A stretch of 64,000 nt of DNA, taken from the NCBI RefSeq assembly GCF_009765375.1, contig NZ_VTOK01000003.1, forward strand, positions 1-64,000, given 5' to 3'. Each line of letters opens with the position of its first letter. The stretch's first letter is position 1. Positions 36,027 through 45,298 of the stretch are shown here, in pieces. The notes under the pieces were generated by a model that saw nothing but the letters and a program-made list of their open reading frames with translations, had not been told where the DNA came from and made no database searches. Both the position numbers and the translations under genes were made by a program. The DNA is from Alteribacillus sp. YIM 98480. Its GTDB lineage: Bacteria > Bacillota > Bacilli > Bacillales > Marinococcaceae.

Positions 36027-36302
36027 CTAAATACCTACGTTATAATCAAACGTTTTTTCTGCAGGATGTACCGGTCCGTTAAATTCTGTACGAACTTCCG
36101 GCTTCATTGACCGTTCAGCTTTACTTACAAATGACAAGGAATTCAAGGTTTGAACCGTATCATCTGCATCCTTTAAGTCACAATATAAAATAGCATACTT
36201 CATTGTTTTCGAAACGTAATGAACAACTCCGTATTTTCGCAGCTGACGTACTTGCTTCGTTGAATGAAGCCAGACCGCAATCCCCGCTCTCTTTGTCAAC
36301 AT
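36027..36302 (-). CDS. ylbG: YlbG family (DUF2129) protein
   Basis: Small cytoplasmic protein of 91 residues. LRKYGVVHYVSKTMKYAILYCD matches YlbG, as does the following LNSLSFVSKAERSM. Function is unknown. In B. subtilis it is next to ylbF (ricF), but here ricF is more than 13 kb away. AAAGGAGAC precedes the ATG. Confidence 0.9.
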   Translation of the reverse strand: MLTKRAGIAVWLHSTKQVRQLRKYGVVHYVSKTMKYAILYCDLKDADDTVQTLNSLSFVSKAERSMKPEVRTEFNGPVHPAEKTFDYNVGI

Positions 36303-36424
36303 TATACGGTCTCCTTTTTGAAGATTTGTCTATAGTCTAGCATGCTGAGCTAATGAACAGCAATGTTTCTTCCTATTTAATAATAAAACTACTTAAAACT
36401 TAACATAATACAATTATATTAAAC

Positions 36425-37210
36425 TCATTTTTTCTGAAATTGCTTTTTGCCTGCTTTTTCTACTAATCCAGGAAAAAGTCCATACAGCTTAGAAAGTCCA
36501 GCCATCCACCAAGGTATGTTTATTTCACGTTTTGGTTTTTCGATTGTACGAATGATTTTTTTTGCTAAATCATCTGGTTCTATAAGCAGCTTTTCTACCG
36601 CTTTTTCATAACTTCCGCTAGGATCTGCTTTTTGAAAAAAAGGTGTGCGGACCGGGCCTGGATTAACGGTAGACACAAAAATATGATACGGTTCTACTTC
36701 TAACCGCAGTGCATTGCTAAAGCCTATTAGCGCGTGTTTGCTTGCAGCATAGATCGATGCTTTCGGTGTGGCAAGACGCCCTGCCTGAGATCCGATATTG
36801 ATGATATGGCCTCCCCCGTGCTTTTTCATACTGGGCAGCACCGCTTTTACGAGATAAAACACCGACAGCACATTCACTTCTACCATTTCCTTCGTTTCTT
36901 CTGCAGTCAATTCTTCTACATATGCGAACTTTCCCACACCAGCATTGTTGATTAAAACGTCTACGCTCGAAAAAGATTCATGAAGAAAGGAAACGACATT
37001 CTCCACTTCTAATTCATTCGTAACATCTGCTTGAAAGAAAGAACACGTTTTCCCGTTTTTTTCTATTTCCTTTTGTACGTTTTCTAATTTATCTCGAGAT
37101 CTAGCAATTAAAACAGGATGATGGCCCTTTTCTGCTGCTTTTTTTGCTATTGCAGCACCAATTCCGCTCGATGCTCCTGTAACAACGATCACTTTTTCTT
37201 TCATAGACAT
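36425..37210 (-). CDS. SDR family oxidoreductase
   Basis: Short-chain dehydrogenase of 261 residues. The NAD(P)-binding motif is TGASSGIG, followed by NNAG and the catalytic Ser-Tyr-Lys (IGSQAGRL ... YAASKHAL). The C-terminal stretch INIPWWMAGLSKLYGLFPGLVEK resembles the DltE/YqjQ-type group. Substrate is unknown. AGGAGG lies nine bases before the first ATG. Divergent from the pro operon. Confidence 0.88.
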   Translation of the reverse strand: MSMKEKVIVVTGASSGIGAAIAKKAAEKGHHPVLIARSRDKLENVQKEIEKNGKTCSFFQADVTNELEVENVVSFLHESFSSVDVLINNAGVGKFAYVEELTAEETKEMVEVNVLSVFYLVKAVLPSMKKHGGGHIINIGSQAGRLATPKASIYAASKHALIGFSNALRLEVEPYHIFVSTVNPGPVRTPFFQKADPSGSYEKAVEKLLIEPDDLAKKIIRTIEKPKREINIPWWMAGLSKLYGLFPGLVEKAGKKQFQKK

Positions 37211-37253
37211 TGGACCAATTCCTCCTAAAAAGATATAAATCTAACTAAACTCC

Positions 37254-37283
37254 TTGACAAAACGGCAGAATTTTTCACATAAT
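37254..37283 (+). promoter_or_regulatory. Sigma-A promoter for the proBAC T-box leader
   Basis: TTGACA, 18 bases, CATAAT, placing the RNA start near 37290, about 60 bases before the leader's first stem. Confidence 0.6.
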
Positions 37284-37344
37284 ATTATAACTAAATGTAT
37301 TTTACAGCTAAAAGCTTATACTTAAAAACATAACCATTCATAGG

Positions 37345-37610
37345 CTTTGAAAGGGAATAGTAAGAGGTCAGACTTCACCAGAGAGCAAATCCCCCGGCTG
37401 AAAGGATTTGCATGAAGAAATGTCTCTGAACCCGCCCTGGAGCTGTCTGGGATATAACCTGACCGTAAACTCCTTCGTTACAGGAGAAAGAGGAAATACG
37501 TATGTAATAAACAGTGCTGCTGCTCATTTACGCGTGTTTCAATAAAGGTGGTACCGCGGAATCAGACTCTTCCGTCCTTTACTAAGGACAGAAGAGTCTT
37601 TTTATTTTAC
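37345..37610 (+). promoter_or_regulatory. T-box riboswitch controlling proBAC, probable tRNA-Pro
   Basis: A leader RNA that senses uncharged tRNA. The T-box AAAGGTGGTACCGCGG is at 37543-37559, with UGGU complementary to an ACCA tRNA end. In stem I the specifier site after CTCTGAA reads CCC (37431-37433), a proline codon; the alternative register CCG is also Pro. The terminator AGACTCTTCCGTCC...GGACAGAAGAGTCT plus T-run is at 37564-37608. Low charged tRNA-Pro should allow read-through. Confidence 0.93.
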
Positions 37611-37631
37611 TAATAATTTAAGGTGATCCTG

Positions 37632-38750
37632 ATGAAAAAAGAACGCATTGTTGTAAAAATAGGAAGCAGTTCCTTAACCAATCCCGGGGGTGAATTGAGC
37701 CGGGAAAAATTAAATGGATATACTACTGCCATAGCAGAATTAAGAAAAGCCGGTCATCAGGTTATTCTTATTTCATCCGGAGCAGTAGCTGCAGGATTTT
37801 CCGGTTTAAAATATCCGTCTCGCCCTGTTACTGTAGCAGGTAAACAAGCTGCAGCAGCAGTAGGCCAAGGTTTATTAATGCAAGCCTATACGGAGGCGTT
37901 TAACCGATATGGTATTGAAACAGGACAAATTCTGTTAACGCGTAGTAATTTCTCCAATAAGTCTCAATACCAAAATGCTTATTCTACTTTGTCCGAATTA
38001 TTGCACCGCGGTGTACTTCCAATAATAAATGAAAATGATTCGATTGCAGTAGATGAGCTTACTTTTGGAGATAACGATATGCTTTCTGCTCTTGTCGGCG
38101 GGTTGATTCATGCAGACTGTTTAATGATTCTAACAGATATCAACGGTATTTATGATTCTAATCCGAAAACAAATCCAGACGCTAAACGGTATCACTTTTT
38201 ATCAGAAATCACGCCAGACCTTTACGATCAAGCGGGGGAAACAGGCAGCAGCGTAGGAACCGGGGGAATGAAATCAAAGCTTGAAGCAGCAGATACCGCA
38301 CTCTCCCTTGGCGTCCGCGTCTTTATCGGCACTGGAGACGGTCCCGTTTTCTTAACGGATATCCTGGCAGGAAAAGGGGACGGCACGTATATCGGATTTC
38401 CTGGCGGTTTTATATTAAACAGCAAAAAACAATGGCTGGCCCTTCATTCTCTGCCTGCCGGAGAACTTATTATTGACAGCGGCGCAAAAACTGCCCTTTT
38501 GGAAAAAGGAAAAAGCCTGCTCCCGGCTGGTATTACAAAAGTACATGGAACATTCGAAAGTGGAGCTGTCGTAGAAGTGAAAGATACTAAAGGCCAATTA
38601 TTAGGAAAAGGCCAGGTCAACATGTCTGCAGAAGAAATAAAAGAAATTAGAGGGAAATCATCTAGTGATGCTGCAGCTCTTACTGTAACAAACAGAGCTG
38701 AAGTGATTCACCGTGATGAATGGGTCAATATTTCAAAGGAGAGGATATAA
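37632..38750 (+). CDS. proB: Glutamate 5-kinase ProB
   Basis: First step of proline synthesis: ATP-dependent phosphorylation of glutamate. The amino acid kinase domain starts [15 protein letters not shown], with [10 protein letters not shown] and [17 protein letters not shown]. The C-terminal PUA domain is present, so this is the full-length 373-residue form. ATG at 37632 follows AAGGTGATC. It is under T-box control rather than only feedback inhibition. Proline is a common osmolyte in salt-tolerant Bacilli. Confidence 0.96.
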   Translation: MKKERIVVKIGSSSLTNPGGELSREKLNGYTTAIAELRKAGHQVILISSGAVAAGFSGLKYPSRPVTVAGKQAAAAVGQGLLMQAYTEAFNRYGIETGQILLTRSNFSNKSQYQNAYSTLSELLHRGVLPIINENDSIAVDELTFGDNDMLSALVGGLIHADCLMILTDINGIYDSNPKTNPDAKRYHFLSEITPDLYDQAGETGSSVGTGGMKSKLEAADTALSLGVRVFIGTGDGPVFLTDILAGKGDGTYIGFPGGFILNSKKQWLALHSLPAGELIIDSGAKTALLEKGKSLLPAGITKVHGTFESGAVVEVKDTKGQLLGKGQVNMSAEEIKEIRGKSSSDAAALTVTNRAEVIHRDEWVNISKERI

Positions 38751-38751
38751 A

Positions 38752-39999
38752 ATGGGAGTTATGCTAGAACAAGGAAAAAAAGCAAAGAAAGCTGCAGAAC
38801 AAATCTCTCAACTCACAACAGAAGAAAAAAATAATCTATTGCACGCTATGAGCGAACAACTTGAAACAGATACGCAAGATATTTTAGCTGATAACGAAAA
38901 GGATTTACTTGCAGGCGAGAAAAATGGATTATCAGCAGCACTTCTAGATCGTCTTCGTTTATCTACCGATAGAATCAAAAACATGGCCGAAGGATTTAGG
39001 CAAGTAGCTTCTCTTGATGACCCTATAGGAGAAGAAATAGAAAACTGGGACCGTCCTAACGGCCTTCATATTCAAAGCATCCGCGTGCCATTAGGGGTAG
39101 TTGGCATCATTTATGAAGCACGACCTAACGTAACAGCAGATGCTGCTGGACTTTGCTTAAAAACAGGCAACGCTGCTTTTTTAAGAGGAAGTTCTTCGGC
39201 TTATCATTCTAATAAAGCGATTGTTGCCTCTATTCACAAAGCATTGCGTTCACAAAATATACCAACAGATGCCGTACAGCTTGCAGAAGACACTTCAAGA
39301 GAAGCAGCATCAGAAATGTTTACGATGAACGAATATCTTGACGTCCTCATCCCTAGAGGAGGGGCCGGTTTGATTCAGGCTGTAGTGAAAAATTCATCTG
39401 TGCCAGTACTTGAAACCGGTGTAGGAAACTGCCACGTCTACATTGATGAAACAGCAAGTAAAGAAATGGGTATCTCCATAGCCGTTAATGCGAAAACCCA
39501 GCGTCCGTCTGTTTGTAACGCTTGTGAGACCATTCTTGTAAACAAAACATGGGCAGAACAAAATGGAAAAGATCTAATTGAAGCGTTGTTTGATAAAGGA
39601 GTCGAAATAAGAGGAGACACCATTATTCAAAGCTTGCACCCAAACGTCCAGCAAGCAAGGACAGAAGACTGGAAAGATGAATACCTTGACTTAATTGCAG
39701 CGGTTAAAAGTGTAGAGAACACAGAAGAAGCAATCGATCATATTAAGCAGTTTGGTACAGGGCACTCCGAGGCTATTATTACTGAAACAGAAAAAAACAA
39801 AACTATGTTTCTCAGCCAGCTCGATGCTGCCGCTCTATATCATAATGCTTCTACCCGTTTTACTGACGGTGATGAATTTGGTTTTGGAGCAGAAATCGGT
39901 ATCAGCACACAAAAACTTCACGCCCGTGGTCCAATGGGGCTGAAAGCTTTAACGTCCTCAAAATATATCATTTCCGGAAGCGGACAAATTAAAGAATAG
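38752..39999 (+). CDS. proA: Glutamate-5-semialdehyde dehydrogenase ProA
   Basis: NADPH-dependent reduction of gamma-glutamyl phosphate to glutamate semialdehyde. Hallmarks are IRVPLGVVGIIYEARPNVTADAAGL split by its Gly pair, and the catalytic Cys in PSVCNACETIL. The ATG at 38752, one base past the proB stop codon, has AAAGGAGAGG upstream. Length of 415 residues is normal. Confidence 0.96.
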   Translation: MGVMLEQGKKAKKAAEQISQLTTEEKNNLLHAMSEQLETDTQDILADNEKDLLAGEKNGLSAALLDRLRLSTDRIKNMAEGFRQVASLDDPIGEEIENWDRPNGLHIQSIRVPLGVVGIIYEARPNVTADAAGLCLKTGNAAFLRGSSSAYHSNKAIVASIHKALRSQNIPTDAVQLAEDTSREAASEMFTMNEYLDVLIPRGGAGLIQAVVKNSSVPVLETGVGNCHVYIDETASKEMGISIAVNAKTQRPSVCNACETILVNKTWAEQNGKDLIEALFDKGVEIRGDTIIQSLHPNVQQARTEDWKDEYLDLIAAVKSVENTEEAIDHIKQFGTGHSEAIITETEKNKTMFLSQLDAAALYHNASTRFTDGDEFGFGAEIGISTQKLHARGPMGLKALTSSKYIISGSGQIKE

Positions 40000-40011
40000 G
40001 AGGAGAGAAAG

Positions 40012-40848
40012 ATGCTTCAAAACAAAACCATTGCTTTCATCGGAGCAGGCTCCATGGCAGAATCCATTCTCGGCGGCTTGCTCTCTGAAAATCTTGTAAA
40101 GCCTCAACAGATTGTTGTTACCAATAAAACGAATGATCAACGGTTAAATGAATTAAACGAATGCTACAAAGTTAGCATTGCTGAATCAAAAGAAGATGCT
40201 ATGAAAAAAGCTGACCTCGTGATTCTTGCGATGAAACCAAAACATATTGAAGATGGTATTTCATCTATTAAAGAATACACCAAGGACAATCATTTAGTCA
40301 TTTCTGTATTAGCCGGTATTTCTACTAGTTATATAGAAGAACTGTTTGGTATGAAAACAGCTGTAGTCAGAGCGATGCCCAACACTTCTTCAAAAGTCAG
40401 TGCTTCAGCTACAGCTCTTTGCCGGGGCTATTATGCAAGCGCTCATCACCTTGATACGGCTTCCGCGTTATTTGCAGCAATTGGTACCGTAACCATATTT
40501 GATGAAGCAAAGATGGATGCAGTTACTGGAATATCCGGGAGTGGACCAGCTTACTTCTATTATTTTGTAGAAGCTATGGAAATAGCAGCAAAAGAAGCAG
40601 GCCTACCGGAAACAGAAGCGAAAGAATTAATCGTTCAAACGCTTGCAGGAGCAGCCAAACGCTTGCAAAACTCAGATCAGCCGCCAAATGACCTTTATAA
40701 CGAAGTAATGAGTCCTGGCGGTACGACCGAAGCAGCGTTTAAAACACTAGAACACCATAGTGTACAAGAACATTTCAAAAACAGCATCAAAGAAGCTATT
40801 AAACGATCAAAAGAACTGGGCTCTGCCACACGCAGCCCTATATCTTAG
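40012..40848 (+). CDS. proC: Pyrroline-5-carboxylate reductase ProC
   Basis: Last step of proline synthesis, NAD(P)H reduction of pyrroline-5-carboxylate. Rossmann motif IGAGSMAESILGGLL, then ILAMKPKH, RAMPNTSS and the C-terminal signature SGSGPAYFYYFVEAMEIAA and SPGGTTEAA. The gene completes a proBAC operon, whereas B. subtilis proBA stands without a reductase gene. GGAGGAGAG precedes the ATG, and a terminator follows. Confidence 0.95.
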   Translation: MLQNKTIAFIGAGSMAESILGGLLSENLVKPQQIVVTNKTNDQRLNELNECYKVSIAESKEDAMKKADLVILAMKPKHIEDGISSIKEYTKDNHLVISVLAGISTSYIEELFGMKTAVVRAMPNTSSKVSASATALCRGYYASAHHLDTASALFAAIGTVTIFDEAKMDAVTGISGSGPAYFYYFVEAMEIAAKEAGLPETEAKELIVQTLAGAAKRLQNSDQPPNDLYNEVMSPGGTTEAAFKTLEHHSVQEHFKNSIKEAIKRSKELGSATRSPIS

Positions 40849-40855
40849 TTCAATG

Positions 40856-40893
40856 GAAGCTGTCTCGAAACCAACGAGACAGCTTTTCTTCTC
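40856..40893 (+). terminator. Terminator of proBAC
   Basis: AGCTGTCTCG and CGAGACAGCT form a perfect 10-bp stem followed by TTTCTTC. Confidence 0.85.
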
Positions 40894-41092
40894 CTTTGAG
40901 GAATTAGTCCGTCTCACCCAGATTCATTTTAGATGACGATACGTTTTTAATATCATTATCAAATATCCTTTACTTTTCACCATTTATCCATTTGTTTTCA
41001 CTCCTTTTCCCTTTCTTCTTTGTTATTCTTTTAGTAAAATTTAATAGGCAATTACATTACATAAACGTTAAAGGAGAGGAAAACCAACACTT

Positions 41093-41947
41093 ATGAACAG
41101 CGAGGCAGTAAATCGTTTTAGAAATAATATCGCCCGCCTGGTTGAACACCGCGCTTTTATAAACACAGTAATGATTTTTATCCTTATTAATGCTGCTATT
41201 GTTGGCGTAGAAACATTTCCTGCTATCTATGAAAACAATGCTTTTCTCTTCTATTTGGCAGACAGAGTGCTCTTATGGATTTTTACTATAGAAATTGTAC
41301 TACGTCTCATTGCTGCCAAACCAATGCTCGGCTTTTTTAAAAGTTCATGGAACTGGTTTGACTTTCTTATCGTGTTTGCTGGGCATGTTTTTGCTGGTGC
41401 TCATTTTGTAACCGTCCTTCGGATTTTAAGAGTGCTGCGCGTACTTCGTGCTATATCTATTATCCCTTCCCTGCGCCGGCTTGTTGACGCCCTTTTGTTA
41501 ACCATTCCGGCTTTAGGAAACATTATGATTTTGATGAGTATTATATTTTACATTTATGCTGTTATCGGCACAATGCTGTATCAAGAGATTGCGCCTGAAT
41601 ACTTTGGCAATTTGCAGTTGTCTTTATTAACATTATTCCAAGTCGTCACTTTGGAATCGTGGGCCAGCGCCGTCATGCGCCCGATTTTCGAACAATCTCC
41701 AATGGCATGGGTTTATTTTGTGAGCTTTGTTCTCGTAGGTACATTTGTGATTTTTAACCTATTTATTGGTGTTATTGTTAACAATGTAGAAAAAGCGAGT
41801 GAAATGGAATTACCCGGTAATGATACCGATGAAGAAAAAAAAGAACCTACTCCCTTTACGAATGAAAATCAAATTGATGATTTGCAGCGAGAAGTTCAAG
41901 AATTAAAAGAGCTGTTATTAGAAGAAAAACGTGAACGAATTAAGTAG
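41093..41947 (+). CDS. Voltage-gated sodium channel, NaChBac family
   Basis: Single-domain six-helix channel forming tetramers in the membrane. The S4 voltage sensor has Arg at residues 110, 113, 116 and 119 (VLRILRVLRVLR). The selectivity filter TLESWAS at 186-192 is identical to NaChBac of the alkaliphile B. halodurans. The S6 segment ends NLFIGVIVNNVEKA. A charged C-terminal coiled coil (about residues 255-284) would form the tetramer bundle. In alkaliphiles such channels support sodium re-entry, motility and pH homeostasis. AAAGGAGAGG precedes the ATG. Confidence 0.95.
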   Translation: MNSEAVNRFRNNIARLVEHRAFINTVMIFILINAAIVGVETFPAIYENNAFLFYLADRVLLWIFTIEIVLRLIAAKPMLGFFKSSWNWFDFLIVFAGHVFAGAHFVTVLRILRVLRVLRAISIIPSLRRLVDALLLTIPALGNIMILMSIIFYIYAVIGTMLYQEIAPEYFGNLQLSLLTLFQVVTLESWASAVMRPIFEQSPMAWVYFVSFVLVGTFVIFNLFIGVIVNNVEKASEMELPGNDTDEEKKEPTPFTNENQIDDLQREVQELKELLLEEKRERIK

Positions 41948-41998
41948 AAAAAGGAGCCCCTTCCAATCTATTTGGATGAGACTCCCCTTTTTTTAAAA
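41948..41998 (+). terminator. Terminator of the sodium channel gene
   Basis: AAAAGGAG pairs with CTCCCCTTTT across a loop with an inner CCAATC/TTGGAT pairing, followed by TTTTT. Confidence 0.7.
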
Positions 41999-41999
41999 G

Positions 42000-42462
42000 G
42001 TAAGAAATTATAAATATTTGGTGTTTTTGATGTCTAGCTTCAGCGCCCAGCCGCTCAGGCGCACACAATAAAGAGGAACTTTTGCTAAAACCGCGAACGT
42101 CCTGTCGCAACGCAAAAGTCTACACTTCCTGTGCAAGCCCGTTCAGCGTTGGCACAGGACGTCCTTCCACACGATATGGTGACTTCTACGTTGTACACTC
42201 GTCGCCAAAAACGCCACGTCCTTTGGCATTGGCGACATTAGCACATCCTATGCGTCGATGTGTGCGATCTTAGTAGAAGTTCATGAAAATGAGCTGAACG
42301 TCTTATGTCTTCCCTTTCGACTCCGGGCCGCAGGCGACCCAGCGCGAAAGCTCCAGAACCTGTCGCGGGCTCCCAGGATGGGAGTCAGTTCGGCGTTGTC
42401 ACAGGACGTGACGCTCGTAGCCGAACTTCCTTCTTTTAAGGCGCTTGCGCTTTTCTTACTGG
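42000..42462 (-). repeat. Dispersed repeat family 1, long 460-base copy
   Basis: On the minus strand it begins AAGAAAAGCGCAAGCGCC and ends CTAGACATCAAAAAC, then AAATATTTATAATTTCTTACC. Those ends match the 86-base copy at 49651. The interior here is about 400 bases, with several CACAGGACGT/ACGTCC(T) hairpins and GC content above its surroundings. No convincing gene lies inside. The TAA stop of the aspartokinase lies within the repeat end. Confidence 0.75.
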
Positions 42463-43823
42463 AGGACTTCTTTTGTACTAAAGAACTCTTCATATAAACC
42501 GCGGATCGCAAGGTCTACGTTGTCTTCGTGAATACCAAATGATAATGACACTTCAGAAGATCCCTGATTGATCATCTCAATATTGACACCTTGTTCAGAT
42601 ATGGCTTTTGCTGCTCTTGAAGCAATACCTACCGTTTCATGCATCCCTTCTCCAACTAGCATAATCATAGCAAAACCTTTTTCAATATAAGCATCATCTG
42701 CATCTAGTTCATCGATAACTCGACGGATAATCGTATCTTCCTTTTGGGGTGTTAATTGACTGTCATCTAAGATGACGGAAGTATCATCAATACCTGAAGG
42801 AATATGTTCATAAGATATCCCTTCATCTTCGATAATTTGAAGCAATTTACGTCCAAAACCAACTTCACGGTTCATAAGGTATTTACGCACATAAATAGTG
42901 CTGAACCCTTTTTCTGCTGCAATCCCGATGACAGGGTTCATCGTGTATTCACGCTCATTAATAATCATGGTTCCGTCTGCACTCGGATTATTAGTATTCT
43001 TCACACAAACAGGCACATTCTTTTTAAAAGCAGGGATAAGCGCTTCATCATGAAACACGCCAAATCCAGCATAAGAAAGCTCTCGCATTTCACGATAAGT
43101 CATCCGCTTAATAGAACAAGGGTTATCTACTACTTTCGGATTGGCTGCAAATACCGAATCGACATCTGTAAAGTTTTCATAAAGATCTGCTTGTACTCCA
43201 GCTGCTACGATAGAACCTGTAATATCTGAACCGCCGCGCGGAAAGGTAACTAGGCGGCCTTCTTTTGAAAAGCCGAAAAAACCAGGGATAATTAAAATAC
43301 CGTTTTTTTCTCTAAGCTTAAATAAATGATCATATGCTTCCGGAAGTACTTGGGCATTACCTGGTGTATCACTTACATATAATCCTGCTTGTTCCGGATG
43401 AATATATTCTGCAACAAATCCCATGCTTTGTAAGTAACGGGCAATTATTTTAGCATTATTGTCTTCTCCGCTCGCTTTGATCTGGTCCATAAACTGTCCT
43501 TCATTGGATCGATCAAAGGCAAGCCGGCTTTTTAAGTCATCTTCAATCGTATGGACAATATCTTCACCAAGTCCAAGACCTTCGGCAATGTCACGATAAC
43601 GTTCTACCACTGCCTGCAGTTCAGCTTCAGCTTTTCCGTCTTTTAAAAAGGTCTCCCCAAGAGTAATCAACAAGTCTGTTACTTTTGTATCTTCATCATT
43701 GCGTTTCCCTGGTGCTGATACAACAATAAACTTTCTGTCTGTATCAGAGGTAACTATATTTGTTACTTTTTTAATTTGTTCTGCACTGGCAAGAGAAGTG
43801 CCTCCGAATTTAGCTACTTTCAT
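42456..43823 (-). CDS. Aspartate kinase (YclM/ThrD-type)
   Basis: First enzyme of the aspartate pathway to Lys, Thr, Met and diaminopimelate. The 455-residue monofunctional enzyme starts KVAKFGGTSLASAEQIKKV and has TFPRGGSDITGSIVA for substrate binding. Two C-terminal ACT domains (GEGMHETVGIASRAAKA) imply allosteric control. The length and GFSTIYVRKYLMNREVGFG suggest the B. subtilis YclM type, which responds to Lys plus Thr. I saw no lysine riboswitch upstream. GGAGATG precedes the ATG. Confidence 0.92.
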   Translation of the reverse strand: MKVAKFGGTSLASAEQIKKVTNIVTSDTDRKFIVVSAPGKRNDEDTKVTDLLITLGETFLKDGKAEAELQAVVERYRDIAEGLGLGEDIVHTIEDDLKSRLAFDRSNEGQFMDQIKASGEDNNAKIIARYLQSMGFVAEYIHPEQAGLYVSDTPGNAQVLPEAYDHLFKLREKNGILIIPGFFGFSKEGRLVTFPRGGSDITGSIVAAGVQADLYENFTDVDSVFAANPKVVDNPCSIKRMTYREMRELSYAGFGVFHDEALIPAFKKNVPVCVKNTNNPSADGTMIINEREYTMNPVIGIAAEKGFSTIYVRKYLMNREVGFGRKLLQIIEDEGISYEHIPSGIDDTSVILDDSQLTPQKEDTIIRRVIDELDADDAYIEKGFAMIMLVGEGMHETVGIASRAAKAISEQGVNIEMINQGSSEVSLSFGIHEDNVDLAIRGLYEEFFSTKEVLQ

Positions 43824-44021
43824 CTCTGTTATACATCTCCTATGCTTTGATTGTCTTCTGTTTTTGTTTATCAGAAAATTTCACAAATATTAGCTTATCA
43901 CACGTGATAGTTCATCACAAAGTGCTTTTTACAGCATTATATACAGTTCTTATGCTTATAGATGTGTGAGAGGTAGTCATCCGCCATACGCTCTTTATCT
44001 GTCGATGGTTCTGTTACGTGC

Positions 44022-44462
44022 TTAAAAATAGTAATAACTCGGCTTACCACCATGTAGCAGAAGCCATTTTTGCTTATGCTGTATATCCGTAACACGATAG
44101 ATATCTGCTTTAAAAGAAATATCCGCTTAACCCCAAATCGTTTCATCATCCCATTTTGTTTCTGAAATACCAATTGTTTTTAATAACGCAATATTAATCG
44201 GTACATTTTTTTCTACCAGTGTTTCCTGGGTACAAGAGGATTCAGGCTTATAATCCAAATCTTTTGCCTCCCTATACTCTGCTTCTTGTAAGTAGTTGCT
44301 TAAATCCGCTTGGTTAAAACAAGGCGGCGTAACATATATGTGATTTGTGTGATCCACAATCGTACGCGCATCAGGAGGTGCGCTTAATTGAATAGGAATA
44401 AAGAAACCTAAAGTTACCAAGAGCGAAAGCACTGCTGCTGCCGTTATTACAATGTTTTTCAT
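44022..44462 (-). pseudogene. Small exported protein gene interrupted by an in-frame TAA
   Basis: The ATG at 44462, after GGAGGAAGG, opens a 111-residue frame with a signal-anchor (ITAAAVLSLLVTLGFFI) and a Cys-containing ectodomain (YVTPPCFNQADLSNYLQE). It ends at TAA 44129-44127, after WDDETIWG. The same frame then continues 34 codons (ADISFKADIYRVTD... KWLLLHGGKPSYY) to a second TAA at 44024. That continuation looks coding, so the original protein was probably about 146 residues. The truncated form may still be made. I do not recognise the family. Confidence 0.55.
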
Positions 44463-44475
44463 ATTACCTTCCTCC

Positions 44476-45042
44476 TCAGTCAAGCCAGCTTATATTATCT
44501 TGTTCCTTCCGGGTTTTTATCTTCGGGGTATCTTTTGGATAGCCGAGAAAAAGAAAACCAATAATTTCTTCTTCTTCTCCAGGATTGATAATCTCCCTCG
44601 CTTTTTTATCTTTCACAAGCTGACCAGTGGCCCATTTGGTTCCTACTCCTTCATCCCATGCCGCGAGCATAAAATTTTGAACAGCACATGCAGTGGCAGC
44701 AAAATCTTCTTTCTCACGTACAGGATCTACACTATAACGATGCGTCGTTACAGCAATCACCCAAGGAAGTTCTGCCATGAACGTATACGCTTGTTCCTTT
44801 GCTTTTACAGCTCGCTCTGAATCTTTGTCCATAAATTTTTCTATTTTCAATTGACTTCTTCTTGACGCCAATTTTTCTTTGGTTTTTCCTGTTATCGCAT
44901 AAAAATGCCATGGTTCCGTCATTTTATGATTCGGTGCATGAATAGCACAATGAATAGCTTTTTCAATAATAGACCGCTCGACTGGTTCATTTTTAAAAGT
45001 ATGTATCGTTCGTCTTGACAACAATCCTTGTGTAAGTTCCAA
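44476..45042 (-). CDS. Nitroreductase family protein
   Basis: FMN-dependent oxidoreductase of about 188 residues with unknown substrate. The start region RRTIHTFKNEPVERSIIEKAI and HAPNHKMTEPWHFY bind FMN phosphate; EEEIIGFLFLGYPKD is the typical C-terminal motif. It resembles the YdjA/YodC-type small nitroreductases. A TTG at 45042 with AAAGGAAGAGG upstream is preferred over the ATG at 45063, which lacks an SD. Confidence 0.87.
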   Translation of the reverse strand: MELTQGLLSRRTIHTFKNEPVERSIIEKAIHCAIHAPNHKMTEPWHFYAITGKTKEKLASRRSQLKIEKFMDKDSERAVKAKEQAYTFMAELPWVIAVTTHRYSVDPVREKEDFAATACAVQNFMLAAWDEGVGTKWATGQLVKDKKAREIINPGEEEEIIGFLFLGYPKDTPKIKTRKEQDNISWLD

Positions 45043-45253
45043 TGTCCTCTTCCTTTCTTCCATCTATTTATAACGTTCTCCCCCATATATATTATACCGC
45101 GAGCAGCTTCCTTTCTCCTAGAGGAAATGTAAATATTCATAACAAAACTAACACCTTGATAGAGCAAGTTCGGCTAAGGTAAAGGATATGAAGTCGCTCG
45201 AGCGGCTAGGAGTATCAGATCAATAATACATAGAGGTTATCCATTATTGAAAG

Positions 45254-45292
45254 CCAAAAAGCCGTCCCTGCTTTTAAATTGGGACGGCTTCT
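45254..45292 (-). terminator. Terminator of bioB
   Basis: On the minus strand AAGCCGTCCC pairs with GGGACGGCTT, followed by TTTGG, immediately after the bioB stop. Confidence 0.8.
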
Positions 45293-45298
45293 TACCAA

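Noticed and set aside
42000-42462. CRISPR array
   Set aside because: The repeated words are palindromes at irregular spacing without spacer-repeat regularity or cas genes.
42082-42497. Short frames inside the long family 1 repeat
   Set aside because: They are Cys/Arg/Ser-rich, lack SDs and arise from GC-rich hairpins; no transposase motif.
43824-43950. Lysine riboswitch or T-box before aspartokinase
   Set aside because: No T-box core, lysine-riboswitch landmarks or leader terminator. Only a short ATCAC/GTGAT palindrome is visible, too weak to call an operator.
43937-44173. 78-codon minus-strand frame overlapping the small exported protein gene
   Set aside because: It is out of frame with the SD-supported gene, whose own frame continues past the internal stop codon with better protein-like sequence.
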